Below, piece after piece: positions 1 through 7,818 of a stretch of DNA of 64,000 bases. Made by a program: the position numbers and the translations under genes. Every line of letters begins with the position of its first letter. Positions within the stretch are counted from its first letter, which is position 1. This DNA is from Chitinophaga skermanii. GTDB lineage: Bacteria; Bacteroidota; Bacteroidia; Chitinophagales; Chitinophagaceae. The notes under the pieces were generated by a model, which saw only the letters and a list, made by a program, of their open reading frames with translations, was not told the origin of the DNA and did no database searches. Location of the stretch: positions 709,885-773,884 of the forward strand of contig NZ_QLLL01000002.1 in NCBI RefSeq assembly GCF_003259335.1. The letters run 5' to 3'.

Positions 1-634
1 TATGTTCTTTACCGCTCTCGATGTTGGCATAATTGATAACGACATACGCATCACGATCGGCCCGTGTTTGCTCATGTAATAGGCCCATGGTATGACCAAT
101 TTCGTGGATCGTATTACCATACGTACAGTTATCCGCCAAGTTCACGGTTTGTCTACCGCCTACCATGCCAATGGTAGCAGAACAACCTGTAGAATTCATA
201 AACTCTACATAGTTAGCTTCTGTTGTACGCGGGGTAAAACGTACAATGGTGTTCGACTCCCAATAAGCAATCGCGTTTAGAATAGTCGTGCGCTTAGTAG
301 CCGAAATCGCGCTGTTAATTGTGTAATATACAACCGCGCCTGGCCAATACTTCGAAATAATACCGGCACCTTCTGTTTGCGGGGTTTCACCGGGTGAATC
401 AAACATAATGTCGCCTTCAAAAACGCGCAAGCCATCAATACGCTCTACCGCCATGGCCGAACCATTTAAATAGGCTGTAACAACTTCGCCCTTACGACCG
501 GGGAAAGCGCGTTCAGAGTCTGTTGATGTGGGTGTTGGGGGCGTGTCTTGTTGGTTTTTGGAACACGAAGAGAATAGCAGGCCTGCAAGCAATACGCTTG
601 TGGCCCATGCTGCATGGGTTGTACGTGCAGTCAT
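1..634 (-). CDS. Astacin-family (M12A) zinc metalloprotease lipoprotein, C-terminus cut by window edge
   Basis: The minus-strand frame opens with ATG at 634 and runs off the left edge without a stop, so only about 211 N-terminal residues are visible. The N-terminus is a lipoprotein signal ending in FSSC, followed by a Thr/Pro-rich linker. The zinc-binding astacin signature HEIGHTMGLLHEQ is present near residue 190, followed by RADRD, which matches the HExxHxxGxxHE consensus of peptidase family M12A. The protein is therefore probably a lipid-anchored endopeptidase exposed at the outer membrane. The upstream TYWPGAVVYYTI-like region (here KYWPGAVVYYTI) is also typical of the family. The met-turn and C-terminus lie outside the window. 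No operon partner is visible; the next gene is divergent. Confidence 0.88.
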   Translation of the reverse strand, partial: MTARTTHAAWATSVLLAGLLFSSCSKNQQDTPPTPTSTDSERAFPGRKGEVVTAYLNGSAMAVERIDGLRVFEGDIMFDSPGETPQTEGAGIISKYWPGAVVYYTINSAISATKRTTILNAIAYWESNTIVRFTPRTTEANYVEFMNSTGCSATIGMVGGRQTVNLADNCTYGNTIHEIGHTMGLLHEQTRADRDAYVVINYANIESGKEH

Positions 635-987
635 TGGGAGTTTTTTAATGGTTGATGAAATGTATATCGACGTTGAACTTAATAAGAAATTATCATATTA
701 CATAACTCATTTTTATTATGTATGATTTACAGGTAATTAGCAAACAACTTCTTTCAATTTATCTTGTAAGGTCGTAAAAAAGATTTCTTTAGGAGTCATT
801 CCACAAAGCAGCAATTATACAATTCAAAACATCGTATCTCTCTTGATGCCCCCATGCAACCCCAGTAATTTTACACTTCCGTTTAAGTATTCATTATTCC
901 ATACAAGTAATTGATCTCGCATTGCAGTAATAACTGCAACAGGAGTCACCATGCTTGTACGCACACAAACATTTATAATTATAGCTC
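635..987. other. Divergent intergenic region with a degenerate minus-strand frame
   Basis: This 353-base gap separates two divergent lipoprotein genes. It should hold both promoters, but I see no clear TAnnTTTG element. On the minus strand one continuous frame from ATG at 952 to a stop at 737 is interrupted by only two stop codons, at 824-826 and a few codons later. The first segment would give a 42-residue peptide starting MVTPVAVITAMRDQ; the last segment contains MTPKEIFFTTLQDK. This may be a decayed gene or chance. Confidence 0.3.
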
Positions 988-2058
988 ATGAAAAAAGTTT
1001 TCCTTAGCGCCGGTATCATTATGTCGCTTATGGCTTGCAACAATGCATCCCAAGAAAGCAATCACAACACTACTAAAACATCTGCCCCTGAAGTTGTAGC
1101 CTACGACAAAGATCCCCGCCTCGACAGCTACACGCAAAATTTCTTACACGCCCTTAACACCGGCGGCGGTAAACCCCTCGAAACATTAACACCTGTAGAA
1201 GCCAGGGCAGTATTAGTAAATGCACAAGCGGGTGCCACAGTGGATTATAGTGGTATCGACGAGTTCGAAAAAACGATCCAAGCCGATAGCTTTACCATTA
1301 AATTAAACGTAGTTCGTCCTGCCGGCGTTAAAGGTAACTTACCTGTATTCGTATTTATCCATGGCGGTGGCTGGGTATTGGGCGATTATCCTACACACAA
1401 ACGCATGGTACGCGACTTAGCGGTTTTAACGGGTTACAGCGGCGTATTTATCAATTACACCCCAACGCCTGGTAAGAGGTACCCTACACAAATCAATGAA
1501 ATCTACGCTGCCACTAAATGGATCGCCGAACATGGTGAAGCGTTGAATGTAGATGGTAAAAACATGGCAATTGTTGGTAATAGCGTGGGCGGTAATATGA
1601 GTACCATTACTGCTATGCGTGCAAAAGCTGAAAATGGTCCGGCTATTAAAGCGCAAATTTTGTTCTGGCCTTTGGTGAATGCTGATACGAATGATCTTTC
1701 TTACCAAGAATTCGGTAAAGATCGTTTCTTAACCACCAGCCTCATGAAATGGATGTATGGTTTGTATGCCGATTCTTCTCAACTATTCGATCCATATATA
1801 TCACCATTACAAGCATCACTCGATCAATTAAAAGGCTTACCACCTGCATTAATTATTACCGCTGAGAATGATATTTTACGGGAAGAAGGTGAGGCGTATG
1901 GACGTAAATTGGACTCTGCCGGTGTACAAGTAACTACCACTCGTTACCTTGGTCAAATCCACGATTTCGGTTTATTAAATGCCTTAGCCAACTCGCCTGC
2001 CACACGTTCTGCTTTCTTGCAAGCAGCAGCAGAGTTGAAGTTGCATTTAAAGAAGTAA
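988..2058 (+). CDS. Alpha/beta-hydrolase, HSL-type esterase lipoprotein
   Basis: 356 residues. The N-terminus MKKVFLSAGIIMSLMAC is a lipoprotein signal with Cys17 as the likely lipidated residue. The hormone-sensitive-lipase-family oxyanion motif HGGGW is at 125-129, the nucleophile elbow GNSVGG places the catalytic Ser at about 199, and Asp295 (AENDIL) and His325 (QIHDF) complete the triad. It most likely hydrolyses carboxyl esters of small or medium acyl substrates at the cell envelope; the sequence does not show the natural substrate. It stands alone on the plus strand and is closed by a strong intrinsic terminator. Confidence 0.88.
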   Translation: MKKVFLSAGIIMSLMACNNASQESNHNTTKTSAPEVVAYDKDPRLDSYTQNFLHALNTGGGKPLETLTPVEARAVLVNAQAGATVDYSGIDEFEKTIQADSFTIKLNVVRPAGVKGNLPVFVFIHGGGWVLGDYPTHKRMVRDLAVLTGYSGVFINYTPTPGKRYPTQINEIYAATKWIAEHGEALNVDGKNMAIVGNSVGGNMSTITAMRAKAENGPAIKAQILFWPLVNADTNDLSYQEFGKDRFLTTSLMKWMYGLYADSSQLFDPYISPLQASLDQLKGLPPALIITAENDILREEGEAYGRKLDSAGVQVTTTRYLGQIHDFGLLNALANSPATRSAFLQAAAELKLHLKK

Positions 2059-2075
2059 GGATAAATATATGCATG

Positions 2076-2108
2076 AAGGGTTTGCTGGTTGACCAGCAAA
2101 CCCTTTTT
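2076..2108 (+). terminator. Intrinsic terminator after the esterase
   Basis: A 13-bp perfect stem (AAGGGTTTGCTGG with its complement, four-base loop) is followed by a run of Ts, 17 bases after the esterase stop codon. Confidence 0.85.
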
Positions 2109-2170
2109 TACTTTCCCCGAACTTATTCTAATTGTGGCTGTTATGAAAGTGTAACTATAAATCGTAAGCA

Positions 2171-3229
2171 ATGAAAACAGTTAAGTACATCGCCGCATTG
2201 TGTAGCGGTTTCTTATTATTACTCATCGCATTCCCCACTTCTAAAGCCTGCACGCGTGTTGTATATAAAGGATTAGACGGTTTAGTATTGACGGCCCGGT
2301 CAATGGATTGGAAATCCGATATTCAGTCTAACCTATGGATCTTTCCCCGCGGCATTACACGAAATGGCGAAGTAGGTGCCAATTCGGTGAAGTGGACATC
2401 TAAATATGGTAGTGTAATTGTAACCGGCTATGATATTAGTACCACCGATGGTATGAACGAAAAAGGTTTAGTAGCGAATATTTTGTGGCTGGTTGAATCT
2501 GAATACCCCGTTCGCGACGAGTCTAAACCCGGTATGAGCATCGCCATTTGGGCTCAATATGTGCTCGACAACTACGCCACGGTAGCTGAAGCGGTAGCAG
2601 CTTTGAAAAATGAACCCTTCCAAATTGTTACCGACAATGTACCCGGCGAATTACGCACCGCCACCTTGCACATGTCGCTCTCCGATAAACATGGCGACAA
2701 TGCTATTTTCGAATACATCAAAGGGAAATTGGTGGTACACCACGATACTGCGTACAATGTAATGACCAACTCCCCCATCTTCGAAAAACAATTAGCCTTA
2801 GATGAATACTGGCGAGAAATTGGCGGCACCGTGATGTTACCAGGTACAAACCGGGCAGCAGATCGTTTCGTACGTGCTTCGTTCTATGCTGAATCAACAC
2901 CCAAAACAGCCGATATGCACGTTGGCGTAGCTTCTATGTTCAGTGTAATCAGGAGCTGTTCTACCCCCTTAGGCATTTCAACACCCGATCAACCCAATAT
3001 CTCCTCTACCCGCTGGCGCATTGTAGCCGATCATAAGAACCTCGTGTACTTCTTCGAGTCGACCATGACACCGAATACCTTCTGGGTAAACTTTAAAAAC
3101 GTTGACTTCTCCCAAGGGGCCCCTATTAAAAAGTTGAGCGTAGCTAACCATGAAACCTACGCAGGAGATGCTTCGAAGAACTTTGTCGCCTCCAAACCAT
3201 TTGCCTTCCTTGGCACCAACCACAAATAA
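2171..3229 (+). CDS. Choloylglycine hydrolase / penicillin V acylase-like Ntn amidohydrolase
   Basis: 352 residues. A signal peptide ends at SKA just before Cys27, so signal cleavage would itself expose the N-terminal nucleophile Cys of this Ntn-hydrolase family (linear amide C-N hydrolases, DUF/CBAH fold). Conserved positions follow: Arg43 and Asp46 in ARSMDW, Asn96 in GMNEKGL, Asn200 in MTNSP and Arg235 in RFVRAS. The family cleaves amide bonds in conjugated bile acids, penicillin V or N-acyl homoserine lactones. In a free-living organism the last two, or other acyl amides, are more plausible than bile salts, but this is inference. Location is periplasmic or secreted. It is a monocistronic unit with its own terminator. 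Confidence 0.9.
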   Translation: MKTVKYIAALCSGFLLLLIAFPTSKACTRVVYKGLDGLVLTARSMDWKSDIQSNLWIFPRGITRNGEVGANSVKWTSKYGSVIVTGYDISTTDGMNEKGLVANILWLVESEYPVRDESKPGMSIAIWAQYVLDNYATVAEAVAALKNEPFQIVTDNVPGELRTATLHMSLSDKHGDNAIFEYIKGKLVVHHDTAYNVMTNSPIFEKQLALDEYWREIGGTVMLPGTNRAADRFVRASFYAESTPKTADMHVGVASMFSVIRSCSTPLGISTPDQPNISSTRWRIVADHKNLVYFFESTMTPNTFWVNFKNVDFSQGAPIKKLSVANHETYAGDASKNFVASKPFAFLGTNHK

Positions 3230-3242
3230 GCAAATACTTACA

Positions 3243-3275
3243 AGCGCCGGTGAAATAACCCGGCGCTTTTGTTTT
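3243..3275 (+). terminator. Intrinsic terminator after the Ntn hydrolase
   Basis: GCGCCGG and its complement CCGGCGC form a GC-rich stem, followed by TTTTGTTTTC, 14 bases past the stop codon. Confidence 0.8.
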
Positions 3276-3403
3276 CATATTCCAATTAACCCGCCCATCT
3301 TACCACTCATAAAAGCAAGCCAACAAGCATTGGAATAAATCAGCTCGATTTACTATTTTGTTCTCATTGTTTTTCTATCCATATAAAATCCAAATTCCAC
3401 ACT

Positions 3404-4333
3404 ATGCAAATATCCAGGAGAAATTTCTTGCTCAGCGGCTCTTTGGCTCTCGCAGGCACCGCCCTCATGCCACGTTCCTTATCGGCTATGGCAAAGGCTA
3501 AAGATGTATTAAGCATTCAATTGTATTCCGTTCGCGCCGATATGAAACAAGATCCACTCGGCACTTTGAAAAAAGTAGCGGAAATGGGCTACAAGAATGT
3601 AGAACATGCCAACTACATTAACCGTAAATTCTATGGCTGGACCGCCCAAGAGTTCAAAAAAGTATTAGCCGACCTTGGTCTTTCTATGCCTAGCGGCCAT
3701 ACTGTAATGGGCAAACAACACTGGGATGCCGATAAAAAAGACTTTACAGATGCTTGGAAATACACCGTGGAAGACGCCGCTGTATTAGGCCAGAAATTCG
3801 TTATCAGCCCATGGCTCGACGAAAGCCTTCGCCAAAACATCGACGATTTCCTCCGCTACATGGAAGTATTCAACAAAAGCGGCGAACTCTGTAAAAAATC
3901 AGGCATGAAGTTCGGTTACCATAACCACGACTTTGAATTTAGTCAACAGTTGAACGGCCAAAAAGTATTCGACCTCATCCTTCAAAATACCGATCCTACT
4001 TTAGTAGCCCAACAACTCGACATTGGTAACATGTACCACGCCGGTGGCATTGCCTTGGATATCATCAAAAAGTACCCTAACCGCTTCGAATTAATGCACG
4101 TAAAAGACGAGATTAAAACAGCAGGTAAAGGCGAAATGGGTGGCCACGGTGGTGGTTATGAAAGTACAGTACTCGGTAAAGGTATCATTCCTATTAAGGA
4201 GATCATCGAAATTGGTAAGAAATCGGGTGGCACTAAGTATTTTGTCATCGAACAAGAATCTTACCAAGGTATCAGCCCATTGGATTGTATCCAGCAAGAT
4301 TACGCAGTGATGAAAAAATATGGTTTTAAATAA
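3404..4333 (+). CDS. Tat-exported sugar phosphate isomerase/epimerase-like TIM-barrel protein
   Basis: 309 residues. The N-terminus has a twin-arginine signal (SRRNFL at residues 4-9, then a hydrophobic stretch ending near SLSAMA), indicating folded export. The mature part matches the xylose isomerase-like / AP-endonuclease-2 TIM-barrel family: LSIQLYSVRADM at the first strand, GYKNVEH, a metal-site-like GYHNHDFEF around residue 180, QLDIGNMYHAG, MHVKDE and VIEQE. These His, Asp and Glu positions are usual metal ligands in the family. Exported members are common in Bacteroidota and act on sugars of unknown identity. It is transcribed alone and followed by a terminator. Confidence 0.85.
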   Translation: MQISRRNFLLSGSLALAGTALMPRSLSAMAKAKDVLSIQLYSVRADMKQDPLGTLKKVAEMGYKNVEHANYINRKFYGWTAQEFKKVLADLGLSMPSGHTVMGKQHWDADKKDFTDAWKYTVEDAAVLGQKFVISPWLDESLRQNIDDFLRYMEVFNKSGELCKKSGMKFGYHNHDFEFSQQLNGQKVFDLILQNTDPTLVAQQLDIGNMYHAGGIALDIIKKYPNRFELMHVKDEIKTAGKGEMGGHGGGYESTVLGKGIIPIKEIIEIGKKSGGTKYFVIEQESYQGISPLDCIQQDYAVMKKYGFK

Positions 4334-4337
4334 ATCG

Positions 4338-4366
4338 AAAAGGGCCCTATAAAAAGGCCCTTTTTT
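4338..4366 (+). terminator. Intrinsic terminator after the isomerase
   Basis: AAAAGGGCC pairs with GGCCCTTTT across a short loop and is followed by a T-run, within ten bases of the stop codon. Confidence 0.85.
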
Positions 4367-4494
4367 GTTATCTTTCCTATGCATTGAATGCCCTTTGCAA
4401 TAAACGCAAATCGCCCTTCGCGGCATTAATCCGTATTTCCTGCATCCAAAGTTTAGTAAAAGGCATATTGTTCCCCGTATCTTGAAACTTTGTT

Positions 4495-4775
4495 CTAAAA
4501 GTCATTCCCTGTGATTTTTCCGCGCTTGAAATGTACAAAGCCTTTGACTTCCCTTTGACTTCCCTTTAACGAGCCTTTGAAATGCCTTTGAAAAGCCTTT
4601 AACGACCCTTTGAAAGACTTGGACTTGCCTTTGAAAGACTTTGACTTCCCTTTAAAAGACTTATACGAGCCTGTACTGAGTAGGTAATTTTCAGCTATGT
4701 ACAAAGTAGTTTTCATGTAATTTCAAAGTAATTCCATGTGATTTCCATGTGATTCCATGTAATTACATCGTATTG
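4495..4775. repeat. Degenerate short tandem repeats in a convergent intergenic region
   Basis: Between the isomerase and the metallo-hydrolase (508 bases) lies a block of imperfect direct repeats. From about 4530 to 4665 the plus strand repeats CCTTTGACTTCC and CCTTTGAAA variants with a 12-15 base period; from about 4715 to 4770 a different unit, ATGTGATTTCC/ATGTGATTCC, recurs. Read on the minus strand the first block is open for 73 codons (4716 to 4495) and would encode a Lys/Ser/Phe-rich protein with repeated KSFKGKS units. I see no clear ribosome site or signal, so I list it as a repeat rather than a gene. The rest of the gap shows nothing else. Confidence 0.6.
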
Positions 4776-4841
4776 GGATCGTATGTAGATAGTATTTTAC
4801 CTATTATTCACCTAGTAATACCTTTTAATTGGCGCATGAAA

Positions 4842-5828
4842 CTAGCTAACTGGGTAGGCAAATACTTCGGGTACCCATTCGAAGGTAGTACCCTTACTGC
4901 GAACATGCCCGGTACCGGGCCAAGGTAAATGGTAAGCGAAAATTGGCGTTTTAGAGGCCGTAAGCTTCGCTAAAACTGCTCGGCGGGTACGAGTAGCCAA
5001 TTCGAGGTCGGTATCGCCGTTAAAGCCCCATTCTGGGTGTTGTACAGATAGAATATCGGAATGGATTAAATCGGCAAGGTGAACTATACGCTCGTTTGCC
5101 GAGAAAATATGCGTGATGGTATGACCCGGGGTATGGCCGGGTGCGATTTCTAGCTGAACACAATCCCACAGTTGGGTACCATTTTCGAAGAGGTGTAAGC
5201 GGTTACCCAAGGTGCGAATAACCTGCTGCGTGTTCTGCGTGAACGTTTTAAGCAATTTCTTGTCTTGGAACTTGGACTTGGAGAAATCCTGTTCTGCCGC
5301 CATCCAAAACGCATGCTCGATCCTCGATAGGTGTACTTGCGCATTGGGGAACACTAATTGTCCATCTTTCACCAACCCGCCAATATGATCGGGATGTGCA
5401 TGGGAAATGATAATTTGAGTAACCGCTTCCTTTTGAATACCTGCATCGGCCATCGACTGTAACATCCAACCCGAGGCTTCGCCAAAACTGCCACCTGTAC
5501 CTGTATCGATTAGTATGAACTCCTTGCCTTTTTGGATAAGGAGGATATTCATACTCAAATCCATTGCTTTCGTAGACCGGAACGATTGTTCCAATAACGC
5601 ATGCTCTGCCCGCTCGCTGCCATTCGGGAAATTAGGTTGAATGGGGGCTAAACGGATGTAACCATCTGTAATAATGGTTAATGATAGGTCGCCAAGTTTG
5701 AATTTGTGATAGGGCCTTGTGGGTGCTGTTATCATCTTCCTTCCCACTGCTCTAGACCAACTATTCGCAAAAGGAATCGTGCCTACACCCAATAAAGCCA
5801 AGCCTTTTAATAGTGCTCTTCTTTCCAT
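4842..5828 (-). CDS. Exported metallo-beta-lactamase fold hydrolase
   Basis: 328 residues from the preferred ATG at 5828 (MERRALLKGL); an in-frame ATG at 5849 would add seven residues. The N-terminus has paired Arg plus a hydrophobic stretch, a possible Tat signal. Counting from the longer start, the zinc motif HAHPDH is at 150-155, His243 lies in GHTPGH, Asp260 in HLADLI and His307 in AYHLPW, which completes a binuclear MBL site. The TPGHT motif is usual in lactonase- and glyoxalase-like members. It probably hydrolyses a lactone or ester in the periplasm. It is divergent from an HxlR regulator 118 bases away, which suggests control by that regulator. Confidence 0.85.
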   Translation of the reverse strand: MERRALLKGLALLGVGTIPFANSWSRAVGRKMITAPTRPYHKFKLGDLSLTIITDGYIRLAPIQPNFPNGSERAEHALLEQSFRSTKAMDLSMNILLIQKGKEFILIDTGTGGSFGEASGWMLQSMADAGIQKEAVTQIIISHAHPDHIGGLVKDGQLVFPNAQVHLSRIEHAFWMAAEQDFSKSKFQDKKLLKTFTQNTQQVIRTLGNRLHLFENGTQLWDCVQLEIAPGHTPGHTITHIFSANERIVHLADLIHSDILSVQHPEWGFNGDTDLELATRTRRAVLAKLTASKTPIFAYHLPWPGTGHVRSKGTTFEWVPEVFAYPVS

Positions 5829-5879
5829 AGCTACTTTAATTTCTCGCAAAGCTATCCCTGTACTATCTTTATAACAAGT

Positions 5880-5920
5880 AGGTACTTATTTGTATCCTAC
5901 GTACCAAAAGGATACTATTA
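5880..5920. promoter_or_regulatory. Possible HxlR operator in the divergent promoter region
   Basis: The sequence between the hydrolase and the HxlR gene contains overlapping inverted elements: GGTAC at 5881 pairs with GTACC about 20 bases on, and GTATCC pairs with GGATAC. HxlR dimers usually bind such short, A/T-spaced inverted repeats next to their own gene. The assignment is by position and symmetry only. Confidence 0.3.
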
Positions 5921-5946
5921 TTGATAACCAAGGAGAAAAAATTAGT

Positions 5947-6321
5947 ATGCAAGCGAAAATTCAAGATGTACAACCCATTTGCGCGGTAGATTATGCTTTT
6001 AGAAGAATAGGTGGCAAGTACAAAGGGCGGCTACTCTGGTACTTGCATAATCACCAAGTACTTCGCTACGGCGAACTCCGCCGTTCCATTGTAGATATTA
6101 CCCCGAAAATGCTGACCCAAACACTCCGCGAGTTGGAAGAAGATGGCCTTATTCACCGCGAGGTATACCACGAGGTGCCACCGAAGGTAGAATATAGGTT
6201 AACAACAGTAGGCCAAGAGCTGGTGCCTTTTATAGAACATCTGCGCGATTGGGGTATGCAACAAATGCGCAAAGAAAATATCCCGATGATTGGCGATACT
6301 AATTGCATTACAAACGACTAG
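5947..6321 (+). CDS. HxlR-family winged-helix transcriptional regulator
   Basis: 124 residues from ATG at 5947. I choose this start because an unusual clear Shine-Dalgarno (AAGGAG at 5930-5935) lies 11 bases upstream; an upstream ATG at 5890 would be in the operator region. The family signature is complete: N-terminal Cys12, RRIGGKYKGRLLWYL, LRYGELRRSI, ITPKMLTQTLRELEEDGLI and the wing VEYRLTTVGQEL. HxlR proteins are DNA-binding dimers that often respond to electrophiles or oxidants through the N-terminal Cys. The gene is divergent from the metallo-hydrolase, its likely target. Confidence 0.9.
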   Translation: MQAKIQDVQPICAVDYAFRRIGGKYKGRLLWYLHNHQVLRYGELRRSIVDITPKMLTQTLRELEEDGLIHREVYHEVPPKVEYRLTTVGQELVPFIEHLRDWGMQQMRKENIPMIGDTNCITND

Positions 6322-6334
6322 CCATAAACGCGAA

Positions 6335-6362
6335 AGAGGATGCCCAATACCAGGCATCCTCT
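6335..6362. terminator. Shared terminator between convergent HxlR and SusD genes
   Basis: AGAGGATGCC pairs perfectly with GGCATCCTCT over an eight-base loop, in the 76-base gap between two convergent stop codons. T-rich sequence follows on the plus side. Confidence 0.75.
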
Positions 6363-6397
6363 ATATTTCTCAATAGTTGGCTTGATTATAGAAACGA

Positions 6398-7795
6398 TTA
6401 TTTCGAATTCTGGGTCAATTGGCCTTCACTGTAGTTTATAGCTACTTGTGAGAATGGTATAATCCAGATATGTGATTCGGGTGTAATTGAATAAATAGTT
6501 CCGTACTCGTTCTTTGTAAGCGTAGCTTTGTACACTGGGTCTACGTTAAAACGACGGTAGTCTAAGTATGGCAAACCTGTACCACGGTATTCATTACGCA
6601 ATTCGCGTCGAATATTAGCAATTGCTTGTGCCTCTGTAGTAGCTGTTGATGGTGTAAAGAACTCGGTGATGATACGTTTTCTACGTACTTTATCTAGTTC
6701 TAACATAGCATCTGCAGGCTTACCTTCGCGGGCTAAACATTCAGCTTTGATGTAATACATTTCAGGCGTGCGAATACCACCAACGTTCGGATCATCCATT
6801 CTGCGGTACGACCAGATAGTTTCTGCTCCTACTTTACGTTTAGCAAAGTTGATTTTGAAACGCGCATCACCTGCATCATAGTAACTGCTGTCCGCTTCTT
6901 GCAAGAAACTGATATAGAAACCTTGCAATTGAGCAATAGACCCACCATAATTGAAAGTGTAATTCTCTGTATTTGTGAACTCGAATTTCCCAACGTTTAT
7001 AGAAGGGGCAGTACTGTCTGCCACTTTCTTGTTATCATAATACAATTTCACCCAATCGTATAATGTATTATTACTTGCTAACGCCTTATCAGCAAAGCCT
7101 TTTGCATCGGTATAATTACGCATAAACATGTTAATGCGCGCTAATAATGCATAGGCAGTGCCTTTACCAGGAATGAAAGGAGAAGAAGCTACTTCTGGTA
7201 AATTCGGAATAGCCTCATTTAGATCTTTGATCATAAATTCGTACACTTCCTTAACCGTAGCTTGCTTCAATGTTTGTTCCATTTCATCTTTTGTATTGAT
7301 GAGTACCCCTGGATCGGTTGCAGCTGTTGCTGCATCATATGTTTTAGCATATGAATTCACCAAGTAGAAGTACATCATGGCACGATTGGTTTTTGCTTGG
7401 GCAACCACAGCAGCTTTCTCTTCTGCAGTACCTGTCGTAGCTTCATGCATGTGGTTAATTACCACGTTATTGATGAAGATACCTTTATATGCACTCGTGT
7501 AACCATAGTCGGTTTGTAAAAAGGAAACACGGTCTTTATCTTCTTGCCAATTGTAATTAATGTTCGCAATCGTATTAGACGCTTGCGTGCTCAACATGAA
7601 TTTAAATTCGTTCGAAACGTACACTTGGTTCGAATAATCAACCGTATGTGCATCTTTATGTTCCATTAAAGCTTTGAAATCAGCCAAAGTCTGCGGAATT
7701 TTTTGTCCGCGCGGAATGATTTCTAAGTACTTTTTACAACTTGTGGCACTCAACATCACAGCACCACATAACACCCATTGAAGTAATTTTTTCAT
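6398..7795 (-). CDS. SusD/RagB-family outer-membrane nutrient-binding lipoprotein (system 1)
   Basis: 465 residues. The lipoprotein signal ends SATSC with Cys20 lipidated, then KKYLEIIPRG, the usual start of mature RagB/SusD proteins. The body has the SusD-like helical features, and the C-terminal part has the typical YYIKAECLAREG helix, DKVRRKRI, RELRNEYRGTGLPYLDYRRFN and SITPESHIWIIPF. SusD proteins lie on the cell surface and form a lid over their SusC partner to capture oligomeric substrates. The gene follows the SusC gene by 23 bases in the same transcript. The substrate is not evident, because no hydrolase gene accompanies the pair. Confidence 0.92.
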   Translation of the reverse strand: MKKLLQWVLCGAVMLSATSCKKYLEIIPRGQKIPQTLADFKALMEHKDAHTVDYSNQVYVSNEFKFMLSTQASNTIANINYNWQEDKDRVSFLQTDYGYTSAYKGIFINNVVINHMHEATTGTAEEKAAVVAQAKTNRAMMYFYLVNSYAKTYDAATAATDPGVLINTKDEMEQTLKQATVKEVYEFMIKDLNEAIPNLPEVASSPFIPGKGTAYALLARINMFMRNYTDAKGFADKALASNNTLYDWVKLYYDNKKVADSTAPSINVGKFEFTNTENYTFNYGGSIAQLQGFYISFLQEADSSYYDAGDARFKINFAKRKVGAETIWSYRRMDDPNVGGIRTPEMYYIKAECLAREGKPADAMLELDKVRRKRIITEFFTPSTATTEAQAIANIRRELRNEYRGTGLPYLDYRRFNVDPVYKATLTKNEYGTIYSITPESHIWIIPFSQVAINYSEGQLTQNSK

Positions 7796-7818
7796 AATAA
7801 TGTCCTTTTCCGTAGTGA

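Noticed and set aside
4495..4716. Calling the KSFKG-repeat frame a confirmed gene
   Set aside because: No ribosome site, signal or homologue evident; frame retention alone is weak when repeat units are near multiples of three.
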